Assembly: GCF_041737845.1 (NCBI RefSeq)
Contig: NZ_JBGSQX010000072.1
Coordinates: forward strand, 1-52,733
Origin: Desulfococcus sp041737845
GTDB taxonomy: Bacteria > Desulfobacterota > Desulfobacteria > Desulfobacterales > Desulfococcaceae
DNA: 52,733 nucleotides
Direction of reading: 5' to 3'
Of this stretch, positions 15,454 through 24,519 are shown piece after piece. The notes under the pieces are model-generated. The model did no database searches, was not told where the DNA came from, and was given only the letters and a program-made list of their open reading frames with translations. Position 1 is the stretch's first letter, and every line of letters starts with the position of its first letter. The position numbers and the translations under genes were made by a program.

Positions 15454-16770
15454 TCAGCGGCCTTTCTCGAACAGGGCCGCAAGCTGCCTCACGCTGGCGT
15501 CGAAATCGATGGTTTCGTGGATATCCTGCCTCAGATAGGCATCGATGCGAGCCTTCATGGACACGGCGTAATCGATCTCCGGGCTGCTTCCGGCCGCATA
15601 GGCGCCGATGTTGATGAGGTCTTCGACCCTGCCGTAGGTCGCGAGCACCTCCTTGAGCCGTCCGGCGTGCTTCTTGTGTTCGGGCTTGACCACATCGATC
15701 ATGGTCCGGCTGATGCTGGCCAGAATATCGATGGCGGGATAGTGGTTCCCATCGGCCAGGCCCCTGGAGAGAACGGCGTGGCCGTCCAGGATGCCGCGGG
15801 TCGCATCGGCGATGGGGTCGTTCATGTCGTCCCCCTCCACGAGGACGGTGTACAGGCCGGTGATGCTGCCCGTGCCGGAGCTGGTGCCGGCGCGTTCGAG
15901 GAGGCGGGGGAGCAGGGTGAAGACCGACGGGGTGTAGCCCCGGGTCGTCGGCGGTTCGCCGGCCGCCAGCCCCACCTCCCGCTGGGCCATGGCGAACCGG
16001 GTCACGGAATCCATCATCAGGATCACCTGGGCGCCCCGGTCCCGGAAAAACTCGGCGATGGCGGTGGCGATGAACGCCCCCCGCATGCGGATGAGGGGGG
16101 GTTTGTCCGATGTGGCCACCACCACCACCGAACGCCTGAGCCCTTCCTCGCCCAGGTCCTTCTCGATGAAATCGTTCAGCTCTTTTCCCCGCTCGCCGAT
16201 GAGGGCGACGACGTTGACGTCCGCCTTGCTCTGGCGGGCGATCATCCCGAGGAGCGTGCTCTTGCCCACGCCGGACCCGGCAAAGATCCCGATGCGCTGG
16301 CCGCACCCGATGGTCAGAAGGCCGTTCAGGGCACGGATGCCCGTATCGAGAGGATTGCGGATGCGGCGCCGGGACAGGGGATTGACGGGATTGGCATAAA
16401 TGGGGTACCGGGCCTCGGCCGCGACGGGCCCCTTGCCGTCGATGGGGCTCCCGAGACCGTCGATCACGCGCCCGAGGAGCCCCCTGCCCACGTCCGTGGC
16501 GGCATCCTGATCCTCCGCCGCCACTCGGCTCCCCGAGGCGACCCCCCGGATCTCCTCCAGCGGCATCAGCAGGGCCCGCTCCTGGTTGAAGCCGATGACC
16601 TCGGCCCGGATTTTCGGGAGCCCCTCCCCGGGATCGATGGAGCAGACGCTGCCGACCTTGACCGAGGGCCCCTGGGACTCCACGATGAGGCCCGACACCC
16701 GGGTGACGCAGCCCACGGCCTGGATGGGGTTGACGGTCGTCATCCGCTCAAGATAGGATTCAAGATTCAT
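15454..16770 (-). CDS. fliI: Flagellum-specific export ATPase FliI
   Basis: FliI (438 aa) is the F1-beta-like ATPase of the export apparatus. The Walker A motif is GSGVGKSTLLGM and Walker B lies within AQVILMMDSVTRFAMAQRE. The family's GRVIDGLGSPIDGKGP lies near residue 100. It works with FliH (upstream) and FliJ (downstream). Length and motifs are complete. Confidence 0.98.
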   Translation of the reverse strand: MNLESYLERMTTVNPIQAVGCVTRVSGLIVESQGPSVKVGSVCSIDPGEGLPKIRAEVIGFNQERALLMPLEEIRGVASGSRVAAEDQDAATDVGRGLLGRVIDGLGSPIDGKGPVAAEARYPIYANPVNPLSRRRIRNPLDTGIRALNGLLTIGCGQRIGIFAGSGVGKSTLLGMIARQSKADVNVVALIGERGKELNDFIEKDLGEEGLRRSVVVVATSDKPPLIRMRGAFIATAIAEFFRDRGAQVILMMDSVTRFAMAQREVGLAAGEPPTTRGYTPSVFTLLPRLLERAGTSSGTGSITGLYTVLVEGDDMNDPIADATRGILDGHAVLSRGLADGNHYPAIDILASISRTMIDVVKPEHKKHAGRLKEVLATYGRVEDLINIGAYAAGSSPEIDYAVSMKARIDAYLRQDIHETIDFDASVRQLAALFEKGR

Positions 16771-16827
16771 AGGGTGAACTCCTGAAACGTGTCCCTGAAA
16801 AGCCGTGCTCGCATAATCCGGTAACGT

Positions 16828-17565
16828 TCACTTCAACCGGGATTTCAAGGCGGATTCAACGGCCTGAAGCCGCTTTTCGATCCGCGCGTCGATCATCCCG
16901 AAGGGGGTGTCGATGATGCAGTCGCCGTCGTGGATCGATTTGTCGGGCTGCATGCGCATCTCCTCGAGGGAAGCGGCGTCATCGGTAAAAGCCGCCGCCC
17001 GCGCCTTGAGGCGCTCGTAATCCATGGGGCTCACCCGAAGCGTCGCGGACTTCTGGTCCGGGACCTGCTTGAGGGCTTCATGGATGACCTCGAAGATCGT
17101 CTCCTCGCGCGTAGCGATCTCGTGGTAGACCACCTTGCGCGCGATGGCGAACGCCAGCGTCACGGCGTCTTTTTCCCCATGGGCCTCCAGCGTCTTCCTG
17201 AACCCCGCAAGCTCCGCCATGGCTTTGTTCAGGGTGGTGAAGAGGGTTTCAACGTCCTTCTCGACCAGGGCTCTGGCGTCGACCATGCCCTTGGCAACCC
17301 CGTCGTCGTAGGCCTGTTTTTCGATGGCCTCGGCCCGGATCCTGGCCGCATTGACAATGCAATCCGCATTTTCCCGCCGGTTTTCCTGGTGCTGCACCAG
17401 GCTGAAAAAACCGCCGCCGTCGCCCTGAAAATGGGTGACATGAAAGTCGTCCCCCCCACCTGCGCTCTCCACGTCCAGGCATTCGACCGAGGCGAAATCC
17501 GGAAAAAAATAGGATGGGGCGGATGCGGCACCGCTCTCCGGACGGGAGCTATTCGACGAACTCAT
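16828..17565 (-). CDS. fliH: Flagellar assembly protein FliH
   Basis: FliH (245 aa) is the peripheral-stalk-like regulator of FliI. The N-terminal 60 residues are variable. The C-terminal domain has the family's FRKTLEAHGEKDAVTLAFAI, VVYHEIATREETIFEVIHEA and VSPMDYERLKAR, ending DCIIDTPFGMIDARIEKRLQ. The start overlaps fliG by 17 bases. Confidence 0.93.
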   Translation of the reverse strand: MSSSNSSRPESGAASAPSYFFPDFASVECLDVESAGGGDDFHVTHFQGDGGGFFSLVQHQENRRENADCIVNAARIRAEAIEKQAYDDGVAKGMVDARALVEKDVETLFTTLNKAMAELAGFRKTLEAHGEKDAVTLAFAIARKVVYHEIATREETIFEVIHEALKQVPDQKSATLRVSPMDYERLKARAAAFTDDAASLEEMRMQPDKSIHDGDCIIDTPFGMIDARIEKRLQAVESALKSRLK

Positions 17566-18508
17566 CCCCGCCCCCTCTCCGGATGATCAATTTTCCCTCG
17601 GCCTCCATCTCCTGAATGATGTTGAGGATGATCTGCTGGGCCTCCTCGACCTCCTTCATCCTCACGGCGCCCAGGGAGTCCATCTCCTCGCGCAGCATCT
17701 CTCCTGCCCGGGAAGACATGTTCCGGAAGATCTTGTCCCGGATCTCCTGGGTCGCGGCCTTGAGCGCAACCGCCAGGTCCTTGGACTCCACCCTTCTCAG
17801 GACGTTCTGGAGCCCCCGGTCATCGACCAGCGCGATGTCGTCGATGACGAACATCATCTGCTTGATCTGGGCAAAAAGGGCCGGGTCCTCCTTCTGAATT
17901 TCGCTCATGATCCTGTCTGCCGAGGCCTTGTCGATCAGGTTCAGGATATCTGCCAGACGCTTGACGCCGCCCGCCTCCACCGAACCGGAGGCGTGCTTCC
18001 GCCGCAGGATGTCCTCGAAAACGGCGTTCATCTCGTCCACCATCTCCGCCGCGAATTTTCCCGAGGATGCGATCCGGAACGCCACATCCGTCTTGATCTC
18101 GTCGGGGAGAAGGGAGAGGATTTCGCTGGCCTTGTCGGGAAAGAGGTGGACGAGGATGACGGCGATGGTCTGGGGGTGCTCGTCCTTGATGAGTGCGACC
18201 AGTTCGTCGGGATCCTTGGACTGGAGCACCCCGAGGGCGGGGGAATCGGGTGACGGGGAGAAGCCGTGGGGATCCTGCGGCAAAGGCGATGCGGCCCCCA
18301 CGAGTTGTGGGGTCATCAAGGCCAGGAAATCGGTGGCGACCTTTTCCTGGATCCCCGCCGAAATTTCCCTGGATTGGGCCATCACATTCTGAAGCACCTG
18401 CCGCTCACCATCGCTCAGCATGGCCAGGATCTCCGCCGCGGTTCGGTCGTCCATCGCCTGAATGAGGCTCGCGGCCTTGATCAGTCCGGGTAATGATTTC
18501 GTGTTCAT
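17549..18508 (-). CDS. fliG: Flagellar motor switch protein FliG
   Basis: FliG (319 aa) links the MS ring to the C-ring and contacts the stator. The middle domain motif EHPQTIAVILVHL is present, followed by FAAEMVDEMNAVFEDILR and GGVKRLADILNLIDK. The C-terminal torque helix region has FVIDDIALVDDRGLQNVLRR and RDKIFRNMSSRAGEMLREEM. The N-terminal domain is somewhat divergent, with a Pro/Ser-rich insertion near residues 75-95. Confidence 0.97.
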   Translation of the reverse strand: MNTKSLPGLIKAASLIQAMDDRTAAEILAMLSDGERQVLQNVMAQSREISAGIQEKVATDFLALMTPQLVGAASPLPQDPHGFSPSPDSPALGVLQSKDPDELVALIKDEHPQTIAVILVHLFPDKASEILSLLPDEIKTDVAFRIASSGKFAAEMVDEMNAVFEDILRRKHASGSVEAGGVKRLADILNLIDKASADRIMSEIQKEDPALFAQIKQMMFVIDDIALVDDRGLQNVLRRVESKDLAVALKAATQEIRDKIFRNMSSRAGEMLREEMDSLGAVRMKEVEEAQQIILNIIQEMEAEGKLIIRRGGGDEFVE

Positions 18509-18518
18509 CGGAGTTCCA

Positions 18519-20102
18519 TTATTTTTGTTCTTTTATCCATTCACGAAGGTATTGGACGGTCTGCTCCTTGTTCTGGACCACCGTCCGGTTCAGTTCCTCA
18601 CTGACGGGCAGCTGTTTCGGCCCCTTGTAGCCTCTTTCCATCTCTCCGACCGTCATGGGGAGCTGCCGGATGAGCTGGCTGTCGACGGCGGGGCTCCGGG
18701 TCATCCACCTGACCATGGGCCTGGCCACGAAAATCAGGAAAAGCAGGATCAGGAATCCCGGTACAAAGGGTTTATAGGTATCCACGCGCTTCCACCAGGC
18801 CTCCGCTTCGGCCCGTTTGACCATCGCACTCTTTTCAAAGGGGATATTGACGACATCGATCTGATCCCCCCGGTCGGGGCTGAAATTGACGGCCCGCTGG
18901 ACAATTTTCGTGAGGGCCGTCATCTCGTCGCCGCTTCGGGGAACATACACCGCGTCCCGGGGGCCGTCTTCCTTCCCGCCCTCCGCCTCGGCGGCCTTGT
19001 AGGTGCCGTCGACAATCACTGCAACGGATATCCGCCGGATTTCACCGACGGGATCCACGGTGTGCCGGGTGATTTTGCTGATCTCATAGTTGGAGGTCTT
19101 TTCCTGCTTTTGAAATTCGGTTTTTTCCGATGGGGCGGCGGCGTCGCTCTTTCCGGCATCCGTCATATTGGACAGGACGCCCGGAACCCCGGCCGCCGTA
19201 TCCTGCGGACGGGCGGAGGTGGTGCTGACGGTCTGCTCGCTTCGGGCGACCTTCTCCGGGTCATATTTCTCCTCCTTGATCTCCTGTTTTCTGTAATCGA
19301 GCTCACAGGAGACCCGGACGATGGATTTACCCGGACCCAGCACCTCGTCCAGCATGGTCTTCACCCGCATGCCCATCTTTTGCTCCATCTGCTGCTGCCG
19401 CTCCAGATAGTCGCCGCCGTCCGGACCCGCTCCGGGTCCGCTGCCCGCTGCCGACAGCATATTCCCGTTGCCGTCGACGATGGCGACCTCAGCAGGCGTC
19501 AACCCGGGGACGCTTGCGGAGACCAGGTGGACGATTCCCTGGATCTCTTTTCGGGTCAACTGATTTCCCGGAAGGAGATCCAGGATGACCGAGGCCGACG
19601 CCGGCTTTTCCTGTTCAACGAAGATCGACTCCGTCGGCATCACGATGTGAACCCGGCAGCTCTGGATCTCGGGAAACCGGCCGATGGTTCTGGCCAGTTC
19701 CCCCTGGAGGGCCCGTTGATAATTGACATTCTGCTCGAATTCGGTCATCCCCAGCCTGGGGTTGTCAAAAATCTCGAAGCCCACGCCGCCGCCCTGGGGA
19801 AGCCCCCGGGAAGCCATGGTCATGGTGGTCTCGAACACCCTGTCCGCGGGCACGAGGATGGTGTTTCCCGACGCGACCTGGTAGGGGATTTTATCGGCCT
19901 TGAGCCTCTCGACGATCATCCCGGCGTCTTCCGCGGAGAGGTTCGAATAAAGCGGTTTCAACTCCGGCCTTCCGATCCAGATCAGAAGATAGACGAACCC
20001 GGCCAGAATGGCGGCGGAAAGAACGATAAAACTGATCTTTTTTCTCGTATCGAGGCCGTCTAAAATCGTTTTCAGAGGCATGAAAAAATTGCGACTCGGC
20101 AT
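18519..20102 (-). CDS. fliF: Flagellar MS-ring protein FliF
   Basis: FliF (527 aa) forms the MS ring in the inner membrane. Two membrane segments flank a large periplasmic part: near residues 25-45 (ISFIVLSAAILAGFVYLLIW) and near 440-460 (FVPGFLILLFLIFVARPMVR). The YscJ-type domain shows RALQGELARTIGRFPEIQSC and VHIVMPTESIFVEQEKPASA. The short C-terminal tail that binds FliG is present. A second in-frame ATG exists at codon 8. Confidence 0.97.
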   Translation of the reverse strand: MPSRNFFMPLKTILDGLDTRKKISFIVLSAAILAGFVYLLIWIGRPELKPLYSNLSAEDAGMIVERLKADKIPYQVASGNTILVPADRVFETTMTMASRGLPQGGGVGFEIFDNPRLGMTEFEQNVNYQRALQGELARTIGRFPEIQSCRVHIVMPTESIFVEQEKPASASVILDLLPGNQLTRKEIQGIVHLVSASVPGLTPAEVAIVDGNGNMLSAAGSGPGAGPDGGDYLERQQQMEQKMGMRVKTMLDEVLGPGKSIVRVSCELDYRKQEIKEEKYDPEKVARSEQTVSTTSARPQDTAAGVPGVLSNMTDAGKSDAAAPSEKTEFQKQEKTSNYEISKITRHTVDPVGEIRRISVAVIVDGTYKAAEAEGGKEDGPRDAVYVPRSGDEMTALTKIVQRAVNFSPDRGDQIDVVNIPFEKSAMVKRAEAEAWWKRVDTYKPFVPGFLILLFLIFVARPMVRWMTRSPAVDSQLIRQLPMTVGEMERGYKGPKQLPVSEELNRTVVQNKEQTVQYLREWIKEQK

Positions 20103-20116
20103 GGTTCAACTTTCCG

Positions 20117-20413
20117 CTACACATTCATCCGCATGACTTCTTCATAGGCCGATACGATCTTGTTCCGCACCTGGATCAAAAACTTGAATGAAATATGGGC
20201 CTTCTGTATGGCGATCATGGTGTTGTGAATATCGGCATCCCTCCCGGTCGCAAGGTTCCGGACAGCCGTATCCTTTTCCTTCTGAAACCTGTCGACCTCG
20301 CCCAGGGTTTCTTCCAACACCCCCTTGAAGGCGCGGTCCGAACCCGCCGGCCGATCCTGGGGAATGCCGGAGTATTCCGTCACCATTTCGGTTGGAAACG
20401 CGATCTCTTTCAT
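20117..20413 (-). CDS. fliE: Flagellar hook-basal body protein FliE
   Basis: FliE (98 aa, standard size) joins the MS ring to the rod. The conserved C-terminal half is visible as DADIHNTMIAIQKAHISFKF followed by QVRNKIVSAYEEVMRMNV. The gene lies in the canonical flgB-flgC-fliE-fliF order with gaps under 20 bases. Confidence 0.96.
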   Translation of the reverse strand: MKEIAFPTEMVTEYSGIPQDRPAGSDRAFKGVLEETLGEVDRFQKEKDTAVRNLATGRDADIHNTMIAIQKAHISFKFLIQVRNKIVSAYEEVMRMNV

Positions 20414-20421
20414 CCTGCCGC

Positions 20422-20859
20422 CTACCTTCCGATCTCCAGGGCCTTCAGAGACATCTTCTTGGTGGCGTCAACCGCCGTGAGGCTCGCCTCGTAGCTGCGG
20501 CTGGCGGCGATCAGGTTGACCATCTCCTCGACCAGGTTGATATTGGGCGTCCGGATATACCCGGATGCATCGGCATCGGGGTGTTCCGGCGCGTACTTGA
20601 GGATCGGCGGCCTCGGATCCTCCACGATTTCCGAAACCTCCACCATCCCCGAGGTTTCAGACAATTTCGACTCCAGCTCGTTCTGAAACGACGGCGCCGG
20701 CGGGCCGGCCGCAAACACGACGTCCTTCCGACGGTAGGGTCCGCCTTCGGCCGTTCGGGTGGTGTTGATATTGGCCAGGTTCGCGGAGATGATGTTCATC
20801 CGGGTTCTCTGGGCCGTCAGGGCCGAAGCGCTGATGTTGAGATTTTCCAGAAAATTCAT
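20422..20859 (-). CDS. flgC: Flagellar basal-body rod protein FlgC
   Basis: FlgC (145 aa) is a proximal rod subunit. The N-terminal rod motif reads ISASALTAQRTRMNIISANL with AN(I/L)NTTRT after it. The C-terminal motif is NINLVEEMVNLIAASRSYEA, and the ending LKALEIGR is typical. It starts three bases after the flgB stop. Confidence 0.97.
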   Translation of the reverse strand: MNFLENLNISASALTAQRTRMNIISANLANINTTRTAEGGPYRRKDVVFAAGPPAPSFQNELESKLSETSGMVEVSEIVEDPRPPILKYAPEHPDADASGYIRTPNINLVEEMVNLIAASRSYEASLTAVDATKKMSLKALEIGR

Positions 20860-20861
20860 GA

Positions 20862-21275
20862 CTATTTCCCTTCGACCGCCGTCGTGAACAATTGAAACTC
20901 CTTGGCGGTCATCTGTGCCAGCGTTGTGTACATGAGGCTGTTTTCGGCCAGTTTGACCATCTCCCCGTCGACATCCACGGTGTTTCCGTCCCCTTTGAGG
21001 GAATAGGGCCGGGGGGGATTTCGATGGAGGCTCATGGGATCCGCACCCGTGACGTTTCCCTGAACATGCGAAGGGTGGGACTGCTCCAGAGCCATGCCCC
21101 CGCCCACGGCATCGATATTGCTCAGAGCCTCCTTCATGGACAGGTCAAAAGATCGATAATTCGGTGTGTCCATATTCGATAGATTCCCGGTGATGAGATC
21201 ATGCCGGATGGATCTGACATCCATGGCCCTGGTGAGCACGGCCAGGCTTCCCGCAGGCGTTTCAAGCGTCTTCAC
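20862..21275 (-). CDS. flgB: Flagellar basal-body rod protein FlgB
   Basis: FlgB (137 aa) is a proximal rod subunit and the first gene of the cluster. It shows the rod N-terminal signature RHDLITGNLSNMDTPNYRSF and a C-terminal LMYTTLAQMTAKEFQLFTTA. The start is GTG at 21273-21275 with an AAGGAG site 10 bases upstream. A sigma-54 promoter lies about 70-95 bases upstream. Confidence 0.96.
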   Translation of the reverse strand: MKTLETPAGSLAVLTRAMDVRSIRHDLITGNLSNMDTPNYRSFDLSMKEALSNIDAVGGGMALEQSHPSHVQGNVTGADPMSLHRNPPRPYSLKGDGNTVDVDGEMVKLAENSLMYTTLAQMTAKEFQLFTTAVEGK

Positions 21276-21355
21276 GATTCCGGTTCTCCTTCTGCCGCTG
21301 ATGATTGAGGATTTCGGCGCGGCGCCATCGCCCGCCTTTGTCGCAAACCATCGAG

Positions 21356-21371
21356 AGCAATATCCATGCCC
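21356..21371 (-). promoter_or_regulatory. Sigma-54 promoter of the flgB operon
   Basis: The minus strand reads GGGCAT-GGATA-TTGCT. The essential GG and GC doublets have the correct spacing and only two positions of the -24 box differ from TGGCAC. The predicted transcript start is near 21345, about 70 bases before the flgB GTG. Confidence 0.7.
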
Positions 21372-21607
21372 ATAACAAAAATTATTTGAATTTCGATACT
21401 CCTCCGCCCTCCCACGCGCCGACCATGCCTTGCCGGTCCCTTTCGAGGTTCACATTTTTGACGTCTATCGCCCCTTCTGTCATTATTTTGACATTCCGCC
21501 CCTGCCTTGAACCGGGGCATCGACACGATCCCCCATGCCGCAGTCAAGAGCCTCCCTCCGGGGTGCCGGCGGGGTGGAACGCCTTGTTTCCGGGCCGTTT
21601 TCCACCA

Positions 21608-21623
21608 TGGCCCATTTCTTGCT
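21608..21623 (+). promoter_or_regulatory. Sigma-54 promoter of the response regulator-motAB unit
   Basis: The plus strand reads TGGCCC-ATTTC-TTGCT, with the -24 GG and -12 GC at the required 12-base offset and one mismatch in the -24 hexamer. The predicted start is near 21634, 45 bases before the ATG at 21679. It diverges from the flgB promoter across about 235 bases, which presumably hold shared activator sites. Confidence 0.65.
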
Positions 21624-21678
21624 GTGAATCCCGTCAGCCAATATAAGAAAGGGAAAACCGCGACGTTGGGATAAAAAA

Positions 21679-22869
21679 ATGACCTCAAGACCATGCGACA
21701 ACACGCTGAAAATACTCGTTGCGGACGATGATCCAAACCATCTTGAAATGGTCTCGCTGCTGGTTCGAAATCTTGGATATCCGGCCTTGACGGCGGAAGA
21801 CGGACAGAAGGCCTGGGAGATCTTTCAGGAGGAGTCCCCCCGGATCGTCGTCACGGACTGGGTGATGCCCCGGCTCAACGGCCTTGACCTCTGCCGGAAG
21901 ATCCGTGAAGCCGGCAGGGCGCATTACACCTACCTGATCATCCTGAGCGGCCAGAACGGACCCCAGGATGCCGCCCGGGGCCTTGCCGGCGGAATTGACG
22001 ATTACGTCATGAAGCCGTTCAAGATCGATGAGTTCCAAGCCCGAATCGAAATCGGGGTCCGCATCGTCAGGCTGGAAACCGAACTGGCATGCAGATATGA
22101 AGCCATCCGGAAAAACTATTTTCAGACCATCCGCATGTTCAGCAATCTCATCGAGGTCTATGACCGCGAACTCGGCGGGCATTCTCGGCGGGTGGCGGCC
22201 CTGTCATTGAAAATCGGCAAACGCCATCCGGAAATCTCCGAGGAGGATCTCGAGCTTCTGGAGGCGGCCGCCCTCCTCAAGGAGATCGGGATGATCGGCC
22301 TTCCCGCGGCCGTTTTTTCCAAACGCAGGGTCGAGCGCACGGGAGAGGAAGGGATGCTCTACCGGTCTCACCCGGAGATGGGAGAGATCATTCTCAAGGA
22401 GATCGAATTTCTGAGGCCTGTGGCCGCCCTGGTGAGGGCCCATCACGAGCAGTTCAACGGCCTTGGATTTCCCGACGGCCTGGGGGGAGAGGAGATCCCT
22501 GTCCCCGCAAGGATCATATCGGGCGCCACCGTCTACGACAACCTCCTTTACCGGGGCAACTTCGACGATGAACAAGTGGTCCAAAAACTGATGATGATGC
22601 GGGGATTCCAGCTCGACCCCAAGGTCGTCTCCCTCATTCTGGAACTGCACAAGGAGGCGGTCGAGGAAAAGATGAAAAACCATCTCGGGTCGGTCGCCCT
22701 GACGGATCTCGCGGAGGGCATGCGCCTGGCGAAGGATTTCCACGGGGCCACCGGGGCGCTCCTTCTTCCCGCCAATATCCAGTTGAACCGGCAGCATATC
22801 GAAAAATTGAAAAAACACCAGCAACTGACGGGTCTGACGGACAAGGTGTATATTTATGCATCATTTTAG
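21679..22869 (+). CDS. Response regulator with degenerate HD-GYP domain
   Basis: The 396-aa protein has an N-terminal receiver (about residues 10-130), with acidic pair DDD, phospho-Asp in VVTDWVMPRLNGL and the Lys in DDYVMKPFKI. An HD-GYP-type domain follows (about 150-330). HSRRVAALSLKIG and HHEQFNGLGFPDGLGGEEIP match the family. However, the metal-binding HD pair, normally in AAxLHDIGKI, is replaced by KE (AALLKEIGMIGLP), and the VADxYD position reads SGATVYD. Cyclic-di-GMP hydrolysis is therefore unlikely, and a binding or regulatory role is inferred. It lies just upstream of motAB behind a sigma-54 promoter, so motor control is the likely job. Confidence 0.88.
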   Translation: MTSRPCDNTLKILVADDDPNHLEMVSLLVRNLGYPALTAEDGQKAWEIFQEESPRIVVTDWVMPRLNGLDLCRKIREAGRAHYTYLIILSGQNGPQDAARGLAGGIDDYVMKPFKIDEFQARIEIGVRIVRLETELACRYEAIRKNYFQTIRMFSNLIEVYDRELGGHSRRVAALSLKIGKRHPEISEEDLELLEAAALLKEIGMIGLPAAVFSKRRVERTGEEGMLYRSHPEMGEIILKEIEFLRPVAALVRAHHEQFNGLGFPDGLGGEEIPVPARIISGATVYDNLLYRGNFDDEQVVQKLMMMRGFQLDPKVVSLILELHKEAVEEKMKNHLGSVALTDLAEGMRLAKDFHGATGALLLPANIQLNRQHIEKLKKHQQLTGLTDKVYIYASF

Positions 22870-22938
22870 AAAGCAGCGTGTTTCAAATGCTTGCGGGTAT
22901 CATGGACAAACGCCCCAATTGAAGATGAAGAGGTAAAT

Positions 22939-23742
22939 GTGGATATCGCAACCGTTATCGGTCTTCTAGGCGGGACCATTCTTGTCATATTCGCCGTGCT
23001 CCTGGGCGGCAGCCCATTGATGTTTATCGATCTGCCGAGCATCCTGATCGTCTTCGGAGGCACGCTGGCCACCTGTTTCATCAAGTTTTCCATGTCGGAC
23101 GTGATCAATTCGATAAAGGTCGCCATGAAGGCGTTTCTCATCAAAATCGACCGCCCGGAGGAGGTGATCACCCAGATGGTCGCCATGGCGAGGATCGCCA
23201 AAAAGGAAGGGCTGATCGCCCTGGAGAATCACGAGGCCAAGGACGAGTTCACCCAGAAGGCCCTCCGCTACCTGTCCGACGGGTTTGACGAAGGCATGAT
23301 CGAAAGCATCCTCGACAAGGACATCCGGCTCATGGCCCAGCGCCATACCATCGGGCAGAAGATCTTCAAGGGCATGGGCAGCTCCGCGCCCGCCTTCGGC
23401 ATGATCGGGACCCTCATCGGCCTCGTCCAGATGCTCTCGAACATGGCCGATCCGAGCGCCATCGGACCGTCCATGGCGGTGGCGCTCCTGACGACCCTCT
23501 ACGGGGCGCTGGTCGCCAACCTGGTCTGCATTCCCATCGCGGATAAACTGGCACTGCGAAGCGAGCAGGAGCAGCACAACAAGAACATCATTCTCGAAGC
23601 GGCCGTTGCCATCAACCAGGGGGTATCCCCCATCGTTCTGGAAGAATCGCTTAAAATCTACCTCTCCCCGGTCGGCCGGCGCAAATTCAATCCGCAAGAA
23701 GGCGGAAAAGAGGCGGGGATCGAGGAGGCCTTCGGCCGGTAG
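22939..23742 (+). CDS. motA: Flagellar stator protein MotA (PomA-like)
   Basis: The product (267 aa from GTG at 22939, preceded by AGAGG) has the four membrane segments of MotA/PomA. The N-terminal VDIATVIGLLGGTILVIFAV, the GGSPLMFIDLPSILIVFGG loop, and GMIGTLIGLVQMLSNMADPS with AVALLTTLYGALVANLVCIP are all typical. These loops resemble the sodium-type PomA branch more than enterobacterial MotA, as judged by eye. It forms the stator ion channel with MotB, encoded 45 bases downstream. A longer ATG start at 22891 lacks a good binding site. Confidence 0.95.
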   Translation: MDIATVIGLLGGTILVIFAVLLGGSPLMFIDLPSILIVFGGTLATCFIKFSMSDVINSIKVAMKAFLIKIDRPEEVITQMVAMARIAKKEGLIALENHEAKDEFTQKALRYLSDGFDEGMIESILDKDIRLMAQRHTIGQKIFKGMGSSAPAFGMIGTLIGLVQMLSNMADPSAIGPSMAVALLTTLYGALVANLVCIPIADKLALRSEQEQHNKNIILEAAVAINQGVSPIVLEESLKIYLSPVGRRKFNPQEGGKEAGIEEAFGR

Positions 23743-23787
23743 CGGCGATGCCGGGGCGTTGACGCCGCCGGCGCAAAGGAGAAAAAC

Positions 23788-24519
23788 ATGCGGAAACGGT
23801 CGGTCGAAAAAGCAGAAATCGTGGAGGAGGGCGCCCCGGAATGGGTGGTGACCTTCGGGGACCTCATGAGCCTCCTGCTCTGCTTTTTTGTTCTGCTGCT
23901 CTCTTTTTCCGAAATGGACCGGGAGAAATACCGGGTGATGTCCGGGTCCATGGCCAACGCCTTCGGCGTTCAGAAAAAACAGAAGGTCATGGAGATGCCC
24001 ATGGGCAATAAAATCATCGCCAAGGATTTCGATCAGGATACCGTGGCCATGTCGGTGAGGGAAAATCTCATCAAGGACATTCAATACGAAGTGGATAACC
24101 AGCTCATCGGCATGAAGCACCTGGTTGCGCTGAAGGTGGAAAAGGACAGCGTCACGATCCAGCTCATGGGCGAGACGACCTTTGATTCGGGCAGCGCTCA
24201 AATCCGCCAGCAGATGATCCCCGTTCTGAAAAAAATCGGGGCGCTGCTGATGGAAACAACAGGCGACATTGTCATCAGCGGCCATACGGACAATGTGCCG
24301 GTGAAAGGCGGCATGTACCCGTCCAACCTGGTACTCTCCATGGCCCGGGCGGCCTCGGTGGCCGAGTTCATCCTCCGGGAAACCCCCGTGGTGCCCGCGC
24401 GGGTGGCCACCATGGGATATGGCGAATTCCGCCCCATTGAACCCAACGACACCCCCGAGGGCCGGCGCAAAAACCGCAGGGTCGAAATCAAACTCTCTAC
24501 GGCTTCCAGCCAGAAGTGA
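23788..24519 (+). CDS. motB: Flagellar stator protein MotB (PomB-like)
   Basis: MotB (243 aa) has one N-terminal membrane segment with the ion-carrying aspartate (Asp25 in FGDLMSLLLCFFVLLLSFSE). A plug region and a C-terminal OmpA-like peptidoglycan-binding domain follow, with VISGHTDNVPVKGG and ending EGRRKNRRVEIKL. The membrane segment and the following EMDREKYRVMSGSMANAFGV closely resemble PomB. Sodium coupling is thus inferred but not proven. Confidence 0.95.
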   Translation: MRKRSVEKAEIVEEGAPEWVVTFGDLMSLLLCFFVLLLSFSEMDREKYRVMSGSMANAFGVQKKQKVMEMPMGNKIIAKDFDQDTVAMSVRENLIKDIQYEVDNQLIGMKHLVALKVEKDSVTIQLMGETTFDSGSAQIRQQMIPVLKKIGALLMETTGDIVISGHTDNVPVKGGMYPSNLVLSMARAASVAEFILRETPVVPARVATMGYGEFRPIEPNDTPEGRRKNRRVEIKLSTASSQK

